Source of the DNA: Ophiura sarsii
Taxonomy: Eukaryota > Echinodermata > Ophiuroidea > Amphilepidida > Ophiuridae
Direction of reading: 5' to 3'
DNA length: 64,000 nucleotides
Assembly (NCBI GenBank): GCA_035610835.1
Contig: CM069455.1
Coordinates: forward strand, 50,696,639-50,760,638
Made by a program: the position numbers and the translations under genes. This document shows positions 56,708 to 64,000 of the stretch, piece by piece (position 1 is the stretch's first letter; the number at the start of each line of letters is the position of its first letter). A model generated the notes under the pieces. It had not been told where the DNA came from. It made no database searches and saw only the letters and a list, made by a program, of their open reading frames with translations.

Positions 56708-56783
56708 CAATCTGTGCCCCAGCCGGAACGTAGCTTGTTAATGCGAGCAAAGATATCAGTAACATCATAGCGAACAAAGCCAT
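56708..56783 (-). CDS. signal-peptide first exon
   Basis: ATG at 56783-56781 opens 25 codons: MALFAMMLLISLLALTSYVP then AGAQI, a classic signal peptide with a cleavage-like AGA-Q site. It is followed by a strong donor ATTG|GTAAGG and ends in phase 1. The 62-codon open frame that reads on through the donor enters the 9.3-kb element and is not coding. It lies on the same strand as the SRCR-CTLD-EGF exons, and its phase would join to the SRCR exon (G+AT gives Asp, reading AQIDAPNAL). With more than 30 kb between them, other exons or another gene may intervene. The recognised 9.3-kb insertion would lie within intron 1. Confidence 0.6.
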
Positions 56784-56799
56784 GGATTATTACACCGCT

Positions 56800-57800
56800 T
56801 ACACAATCAAATGAACGTTATGGTGGGATCAATTTCATCACTAGTTTAATACTCACAGGCGTTCACTTCAACAATGTCATAACAGATAGTATGTGGTTTA
56901 GTTTAACCATATGGTTTAACAGAGCATGGTAATATTTGCTTCCTTCTTCAATTTTGAACGATATTTCCGCAATTCCACGCAACTGTTTATAAAATCCAAT
57001 TTAATGATGTATTAAAGCGAAGGAGGGGAAATCGCGACGGTTCTGACCACCTTAAATGTCATGACCCCCTTTGGGACCCCCTAAAATGTGCCAAAGTCTC
57101 CCATAGAATACGTGTATTACACTAGCAACCAACACTAGTATGACACCTTGCAAGCCATGCTGCAAATGGAGAAAAACACTGGGAATCCATTTAACTACTG
57201 GGTTAGCTTTTTGGTATTCTATGGATATAAAATAAATAGAAAGGTCTTAAAAGTTTGTTTAAATGAATTTGAGATATATTTGAGACATTATTACTTAAAA
57301 TGAAAACATTTATAACAATGTATGGGGTGATATGTGACGTCACGCCGGTATTTCCAATGTTCTTTGCCCGGCGGTGTCCGCGCGCATCCTGTTTTGTTTA
57401 GGTCCCGTACTTTTAAAACTCGTGCCAAAGCATTATAAAGGGCAATAAGGCAAAGTGGATAGTGTTGTGATCATATGCTGTTCCCTCAAGCATGTATCAA
57501 GCATGTATCGACAGTACAGTTCCTTCGAACATTGCTTTTGTTAAAAAACATTGCTGTCATCCCATCTATAGTTCAGTGATTTTAAAAGTATTTTGTGCAT
57601 AGATATAGTTAATTTAGAGTCAAATTAGATTGACAAAAAGTGTGCACAGGTCATGTAGTGGGGGCTATGAGAAAGTACAGAAAATGTGAATGGCTTCCAT
57701 TTTAAATATGTAAGTGATTTGTAAACATTTAACTAAATTTCTATCCTAAATATCTAATTTTTATGAATCAAGAGATAAAGTGTCAATATAATGTGCGATA
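56800..57800. other. upstream of the signal exon, no feature recognised
   Basis: Presumed promoter and 5' flank of the minus-strand exon at 56783. No clear TATA box or other element could be supported. Confidence 0.35.
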
Positions 57801-57804
57801 TTGA

Positions 57805-58486
57805 AGACTATAGTTGATTCGAAGACTTTTGCCGATTTACTAGTCTTTTCAGTAAGAGGTTACAGAAGCAAAAGAGGGGGTGGCACTCGAATTTTAATAT
57901 GCAAGGTTAATACCTTGTCATCATTAGTGCCTATACTACTGTGACGTATTCACCACTATGTACAGACAGGGTGAACAATTATTATTAAACCTAGTGACAG
58001 GGAACTTGCGGCTGAATTATCTGCATTGACTTGGCCTGCAAATAGGTGTTGTCAATTGCCCGCGTATTTTCGATAAAGAAGATGTGTTGTTATTCAGATA
58101 AATTGATAAAGGTATTCAGGTTGTCTCATAGCCAGAAATACATAAAGTAACGTTTATAATTCGTATCTTGGTTGATATAACTTGTTCTCCATCTAGGCCA
58201 AATGGTTTTGTACCTAAGTTTATATAAACAAATGATGATTGAATTATTTCTGTTTTTTTCTCATCAATAAAAACGTAGAACTGATATTTTGTATATTAAT
58301 GTTTCTTTTATTTCACGTGCATAATAAAAATAGAAAATAATAAAGGTCAATGATGGTCGATTTTGTTATTATTGTGGTGACCGTTTCCAAAAGGAAACCA
58401 TAATGCGTTTCATATTTCAAGCTGTTGGATTAAGTATTTGGTAGTCGTGATTTTAAAGCTACAGGATCAGCCCTATTCGTTAAGCC
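57805..58486 (+). repeat. dispersed direct repeat, copy 2 (pairs with 33563-34228)
   Basis: Same orientation as copy 1. Shared blocks include TAGTGACAGGGAACTTGCGG, CTGAATTATCTGCATTGACT and CGATAAAGAAGATGTGTTGT. Several small indels separate the copies. Confidence 0.8.
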
Positions 58487-58941
58487 AAAATGATTAGTAC
58501 CCATCGATGCCCAAAGTTATTCAATTGTTTTTATCATTAAAGCCAATTGGATTAGGTCTGTTGTTTTTTCATTATCTTTGAAATACTATAACCTTTCATT
58601 AGAATTTTAGATAGTGAAAATGAGAATTCATCAAACTAAAGATACACTATACTATACTTTTACCTAATCCTTATCATACAAGGAATACATTGGTGTGGTA
58701 TTTCTAACAAGATTTGACCCCTGTTATAACTGTGTGACCCTCCCCCCTAAATTTTCCGCCCATGCACAAGCTTACATTTTTAATTAGTCCTCTCAGAAGA
58801 CAACTCGAATGACAAACGAACCTTTGCTCGCCACGATAATAATATATTTTTTCTAGGATTGAATATGTTTGATATTAAAATAATTTCTCTTTAATAAACT
58901 GTAACTACAATGAATACTACAATGAATATTGTCTAAACATA

Positions 58942-59731
58942 GGGGAGAGCGGGGCGAGTCCGCCCTCTAATTTTCAGGCTTGCCTAGTGGACTCATTTTA
59001 CAAGTTAGAGAGCTACCCTACTTCCAAATGAAAGCTACATTTCTTAGCTACATACCCCCATGTTTTCAGCACTCTAGAACTTTTTGTGAGTGCAGGAGTA
59101 ATAAAAAACTCCAACAGGGCGGACTTACCCCACACTACTCACGCCGGGGCAGGTTCGCCCTCATGATAGGGCAAGCTCGTCCGGCTTCATAGGCAAGTTA
59201 GATATTGCAGAAACTATCAGTTATTCCATGTAACGATTGATTAAAGGTCAACTAGACACAACTATGACAAATTAGGCCACGTGGCCCCAACATATGAAAT
59301 GGACACATCATGTACCCATTTATTATGTTGGGGCCAGTCCGCGCCCTTCTTAGCGTGTAATTGTGCATGGGCGGACTCGCCCCGGTGAAATAGGGCGAAC
59401 TCGCCCCAGGGCTCATTTTTTTTGTAAATCTCATGGTATACCTACTAAACACGGAATGGGAAAAGGCAAAGGCCTTACCTTTTGAATGACTATACAAGTT
59501 AGTACCTTCGCTGTGATGTCTTTAGATTAATGCAACATTTTTAATGACAAATAATTTACTTTAATTATACAAAACAATTATTCAAGATAAATCCTTATGG
59601 GAGGTGTAACCGGGTCTGAAGTTTTAACAGTTACTTTGCTATGACCGGTGCAACCAAATTACACCAGTCACGTGATGAGAAACACGTGGTGGGCGGACTC
59701 GCCCCGAGGGCGGACTAGCCCCGCTCTCCCC
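58942..59731. mobile_element. TA-flanked element, GGGGAGAGCGG family, copy 2
   Basis: The same termini as 12790-13748: GGGGAGAGCGGGGCGAGTCC at the left, the inverse CCGCTCTCCCC at the right, TA outside both. Interior words of the type GGGCGGACTCGCCCC occur in both orientations. The element is 790 bp and has no transposase. Confidence 0.85.
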
Positions 59732-59739
59732 TACTTATA

Positions 59740-60590
59740 AATTAGGCGCCATTTTGATATTTTAATTTCTCAGGTCGCCTACACATGAATCATCAAGTAA
59801 AAGATCATATAAAACAAGATACTGATATAACCTTGCCTAAATATTTTAATTTAATTAGAAAAGATTCTTACAAATAGCGGCCGTTTTGAAATCCTAGATG
59901 GCGATAATGAATACTGGAATCGTAAATGTATTGATAACAGTATATTTTCTAAGATCTATGCTTGGTACTAATATCAGGCTGCTTTAATACATTGTTAAAG
60001 TAATATGCTAATTTCTCAGGTCGCGCACACCTGCATTTTTGGCATCATCACTTTTCTCGAAGTAGCAGCTAGTTACAATCATATAAGGGCGCACAGCACT
60101 AAATCACTCCTCGTTTTGTGTAATGGTAGTAAGTTCCGGCAAAAACAAAAAACGATTTTGTGATTAATGGGGTCCTTTGGGAATCAGTTTAGCGTTAGGG
60201 TAGCATTTCATAATTAAAATGAAAGATGATCTCTTGTACTTTGATCAGGATATTGCAAAATATTGATTTTCGATTGTATTGACAATTTATCACGTGGATG
60301 AACTCACGTGATCGGAGGCGGTTAGAAGGCGAGCGTCCGGGCTGAAAATAGGGGTGGCGCTGTTTAAATGATCGTATCGTAAAATCTAATTGGAAGGTGT
60401 AACACTTCTTGACGATTTTATGAAATTTGAATGTTTGTTTATTAGAATAAAGCATTCGAGACATTCCAAAAATGGTTACTAAGGGCCCAAAATAGCGACT
60501 CTTTTAGCCCTAATTTACATGTAATCCAATGGGCGGTTTATTTAGTGCTGTGCCCCCTTGTAAAACCAACGAGCTATGGTGTTTTAATAT
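59740..60590. other. no gene recognised
   Basis: AT-rich sequence; TTTCTCAGGTCGC occurs twice (59767 and 60012). No gene. Confidence 0.5.
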
Positions 60591-60593
60591 ATG

Positions 60594-60876
60594 ATTAACC
60601 CTAACCATCCTCAATGCCGCAAATGAGCACGGTAAAGTCTGTCTGTGCCAGCTGGCGTGGCACTTTTTCGATGAAATAATGGCCCCAGGCTACATAGTCG
60701 GGCCAATACACTGGCCCGAGTATGATTGGCCCCCGTGGCGCAGTGGTAGAGCGTTCGTCTGACAACCGAGAGGTTGTGGGTTCGAGCCCCGGTGGCGGCG
60801 CCACTCTTTTTGTCCGCGTTTTTGTCGTTGAAAAAAAAATTCTTCAAAATGTGACTTAGGAGGTTAGGGTTAATGA
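60594..60876. mobile_element. element with ATTAACCCTAACC inverted ends
   Basis: ATTAACCCTAACC (60594-60606) and its inverse GGTTAGGGTTAAT (60864-60876) bracket about 280 bp that contains a tRNA-like segment. No target duplication was clear. Confidence 0.4.
60728..60802 (+). repeat. tRNA-Val-like (GAC) SINE head
   Basis: Good A box (TGGCGCAGTGG), anticodon loop CTGACAA (anticodon GAC), perfect B box (GGTTCGAGCCC) and a T5 run just downstream (60807-60811). The acceptor stem pairs only in part, so it is more likely a tRNA-derived SINE than a working tRNA gene. A decayed relative is at 8213-8290. Confidence 0.6.
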
Positions 60877-60879
60877 GGT

Positions 60880-61450
60880 TCACAATTTATGGTCAATTCA
60901 TAGACTCCACCGCGTGACTTGTCTGAATATGGATGCAAATGTCAAAAGTCGTAACCGACATTGAAAAAACCCCACACTATTCTACGTGCAGATCGACCAA
61001 CCACTCTAGCAGGATCAGTTATTGTTTTCAATATTATAACAACATATTATTGCTGGAATTCTTATATGAGATGGTCTGTCAACACTTCCTCCATGAAGGA
61101 CGAATTGCGAACACAGATGATAATTTGACTGGGAATGGACTGAATAGTTTATACTTATGCGGCATAAGTGACTCCACATACTTATGCGCGCGGGTATATG
61201 AGACAGGTCTTTTTTTCTTGGCCTTATTATCTCACGATAGTGCAGTTATATAAAAAGGATTTGTCCACGACCTTTGCTGTCCCTAATCCAATACTAAACA
61301 AATTAAGTGGTTCAATTGGGGAATTAACGTTGACTTTGTCACAGGTTACCACAACACAAAGAGCACTTAATAGGCAATAAAGTGGCCATTGAATTCACCG
61401 GTTATGACTGCACTGACTTCCCAAATTTGATCAAATCTATCTTTAAATAT
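60880..61450. other. no gene recognised
   Basis: No domain or repeat was recognised; the open frames at 60933-61380 have no splice-flanked conserved segment. Confidence 0.5.
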
Positions 61451-61453
61451 TAG

Positions 61454-62591
61454 CAGTGGCGGATCCGCCACTTTTTTCTTTTTAAAAAAAGAAAAATAAA
61501 GAAGAAGAAAAGAAAAGAAAAAAGGTAAAAGATAAAGAAAAAAAGGAAAGAAAAAAGGGGAAATAGTAAGGAAGAGGGGACAAACGAAAGAGAAAAGAAA
61601 ACGTAGGGGAGGGGGGGGGTATAAAAAGGTGGATTGGCGGGGAGGTATGCGAGGGACATAAGAACTTTGGGAGTTAATGGACGTCGGTTGGGATATATAC
61701 GCGTACGTTGACAATAAATCTGATATTTTGGAAGTAACTTTATAGTATATAAACTATAATCGATATGCTTTTTTTAAAACCTAAGTGTTTTCAACATTAC
61801 AATTTTAAATCAAGAATATATATTATCAGTATGCACAACTTCTTTCTGGCATAGGCCTATATACATCAAAAAGTTCTTGACATCACCCAGAAGGAAGGAG
61901 CTATATCGATGAAATTTTGTCTGTGTAATCACTGGTCCTTAAAAACATTATGGTGCAAAAATGGTCTCATAAGTATGTTTACTTTTTATACAGGTGGCGC
62001 TAGATGCCAAGGCCATGTAAATCAATGACGTCTCAAAACGGTGCTGTGTACATGGTAAACGATAATGGTCCAAAAACGGATCCTTGTGGGTAGCCTTGTA
62101 TGAGATTTAAATTTTTTGTCATTTACGGAGATAAATTGAGACCTACGAGTGACAAATGACAACATTTTAAAAAAAATTGATCCTAATATTCTTCTGGAAG
62201 GCATCTTACAAGAATCAGTTATTGGACCAATATAATTTACCATGTACACATCACCGTTGGAAAACGTCATTGATTTACATGGCCTTGGCATCTAGCGCCA
62301 CCTGTATAAAAAGTAAACATATTTATGACACCATTATTTGCACCATAATGTTTTTAAGGACCAGTGATTACACAGACAAAATTTCATCGATATAGCTCCT
62401 TCACTTATGGGTGAGGTCAAGAACTTTTTGATCGCACCAAATGAGTTCGAAAATTGAAAGCAAATCCACTTTCGAGGGGGGGGAGGGGTACACCCCCTCG
62501 AACTCCCCCCTGTCCGCTTTGGTGACACCTTTGCAATTATTCAAATAATGTGCCCCACCCTAAAAAAAAGAAGGTCCTGGATCCACCCCTG
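61454..62591. mobile_element. 1.1-kb DNA element, CAGTGGCGGATCC termini
   Basis: The left end is CAGTGGCGGATCC and the right end, reversed, is CAGGGGTGGATCCAGGA, both similar to hAT-type termini. The 5-bp ATTAG flanks both ends (61449-61453, 62592-62596). It contains a polypurine tract (61480-61610) and a large foldback. No transposase. Confidence 0.55.
61866..62433. repeat. large foldback with arms of about 170 bp
   Basis: The left arm 61866-62036 (AAAAAGTTCTTGAC, GGAGCTATATCGATGAAATT, CAGGTGGCGCTAGATGCCA) is repeated inverted at 62258-62433 with few differences, around about 220 bp. Confidence 0.85.
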
Positions 62592-62599
62592 ATTAGGTA

Positions 62600-63460
62600 T
62601 ACCAAGTAGGCCTAGTGTAAAAACATAAACACATCTATGACATTCTGAACTATAATTAATTTACACTTTGACACATATTTCGAAGGAAGTAGAAACAAGG
62701 TGAACGGTGGTAATTACGCTATAAACATGATAAATGGCATGCATGCACACAGGACTATGAACACTATTTGAAGATCAAATGTTCCTAGAAAGGGTACGGC
62801 GGATACTAGTATGGGTAGCAAAATCAGCAATGGGTTTCCAATGACCCACTTTTCAATGTTAATTTTGAAATGTACATTTGATTGTTTTTCTCTCCAAAAT
62901 CCTCACCTACAATGCCTTTCATGTTTACATGAAATTGTTATACATGATTTTTTAATGCGCGTAACCCATTGTCAGACAAATTACGCGGTGTGCCTTAGTA
63001 AATACGCAAGCGTTCAACGCGCCTCGCGTCGTGGTATGAGATGCCGGACTCGGGGTTTGCGATGAACCTATGTGTAGACACATTAGTTAGCTTAGAACTG
63101 CGAATGGCGAAAATGACTGTTTCAATAGGGTATAGGGGAGGAATCGCATATGGGGGAAACTACTAAAGATATTTACCGGGGTTATAAGGCCTTCGGGAAG
63201 AACGAAATTTTGATAGTTACAGATTTTGTTGTTGTTGATGCTATCGTAACCTATAATTGATTACGTATAGGCTTACTATATGGGTGCGTGGTCAATGAAA
63301 GATCGATAGGAAATACATAGGGGTGGAAAAGTATTGTACAGTTTCATAATGATTCTTTGAACAGATTTTTTTGTTTTGGAAAACAGAAATTAATCAATTA
63401 ATATGAATAACAACTAGGCCTACATATCGTTAGTTTAACCTGCATCTTATTTTGTACGAA
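62600..63460. other. no gene recognised
   Basis: No domain, RNA or repeat pair was recognised. Confidence 0.5.
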
Positions 63461-63464
63461 TCGG

Positions 63465-63862
63465 TTATTCTTTGTGTGAGAGATATCGGCATTTTCCCCA
63501 AAACGAAATAAAAATTTGTTCCACTGAATCGCTATGAAGAGTGTAAGCGTGCCAGTGGCGTCACTAGATTTTTTTTTTAATTTGGGAGGCAAGAAGGACC
63601 AGTGACTTGAAATGGGGGGGGGGGGGGGGGGGGGGCTCCTCATGGGGGGGGGGGGGAAGCTCCATTCCACACCCACACCGATTGATTTCATTGGGGGGGG
63701 GAGGGTTCCAAGTGTGGGGGGTTGGGGGGGGGGGGGATCCCCCCGCTGGTTACGCCACTGAAGCGTGCAATGTTATTCTTTGTGAGAGATATCGGCATTT
63801 TCCCCAAAACTAAATGAAAAAATGTGTTCAACTGAATCGCTATGAAAGTGTAAGCGTGCAAT
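63465..63862 (+). repeat. tandem duplication of about 90 bp split by a MITE
   Basis: TTATTCTTTGTG...AGAGATATCGGCATTTTCCC through TGTAAGCGTGC occurs at 63467-63552 and again at 63772-63858. Confidence 0.85.
63553..63760. mobile_element. 208-bp hAT MITE with 8-bp target duplication
   Basis: The termini CAGTGGCGTCACTAG and CTGGTTACGCCACTG are inverted repeats, flanked by identical 8-bp AAGCGTGC (63545-63552, 63761-63768). CAG-type ends and an 8-bp duplication are diagnostic of hAT elements. The interior is dominated by poly-G runs. Confidence 0.88.
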
Positions 63863-64000
63863 GTGTTAATACAACAACCAAGGGTATGTGGGAATGAGGC
63901 TTAATTATGTTCTACGTGATTAAATTGAATGTTTGGTAAGCATTGCGGCGCTATGTGTTTATTATTTTTCCGATAGTATTGTTTCATAGGCCTATATCAA

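Noticed and set aside
60601..60804. Frame with PGLEPTTSRLSDERSTTAPRG
   Set aside because: This is the translation of the reverse strand of the tRNA-like SINE head, a common false protein.

Overview
This is a eukaryotic genomic window: coding sequence is cut into short exons with GT-AG splice sites, and most of the DNA is transposon-derived or tandem repeat. The exon types are SRCR, C-type lectin, calcium-binding EGF and an adhesion-GPCR-like GAIN piece, all with phase-1 borders. Together with many short AGGCCTA-type words and mixed LINE, Penelope, hAT, Harbinger-like and mariner-like debris, they suggest an invertebrate deuterostome, most likely an echinoderm or hemichordate. That assignment is inference. 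No rRNA, operon or CRISPR array was seen. A 100-N assembly gap lies at 4493-4592.

Main coding content: nine well-formed minus-strand exons can be read in order from 23.8 kb down to 4.66 kb. They are SRCR (two exons), C-type lectin (three exons), two cbEGF exons and the start of a GAIN-like region (two exons). Every junction is phase-compatible (phase 1 between modules; 1-1, 1-0 and 0-1 inside the lectin domain). The simplest reading is one large receptor gene, SRCR-CTLD-EGF-EGF-GAIN, cut off by the assembly gap before any GPS or 7TM part. Two minus-strand signal-peptide exons ending in phase 1 lie upstream (30928-31024 and 56708-56783) and either could be its first exon. A paralogue of the first signal exon is on the plus strand at 2596-2698.

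Layout: 1-4.5 kb holds a signal exon inside a duplicated block and a broken Penelope-like element. 4.6-15 kb holds the receptor 3' exons, with several DNA transposons and two LINE fragments in the introns. 16-21.6 kb holds retroelement fragments and a nearly complete but decayed CR1/L2-type LINE with a Harbinger-like MITE inside it. 22-23.1 kb is a mariner-like element, 23.3-23.8 kb is the SRCR domain, and 24.5-27.5 kb is a 3-kb DNA element with a second element nested in it. 28-38 kb is a run of foldback repeats, perfect palindromes, polypurine tracts and an RTE/SINE-like element.

38.6-47.36 kb is a tandem pair, short and long, of one element family. The long copy (8.1 kb) is filled with at least three satellites (degenerate GACCATGAG-type, 27 bp, 81 bp). 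Directly next to it, 47.4-56.7 kb is a 9.3-kb element with terminal inverted repeats, filled with other arrays (about 140 bp, poly-G-bearing, about 75 bp). It ends about 10 bp from the splice donor of the 56.7-kb signal exon. 56.8-64 kb is intergenic or intronic sequence with further MITEs, a tRNA-like SINE and foldbacks.
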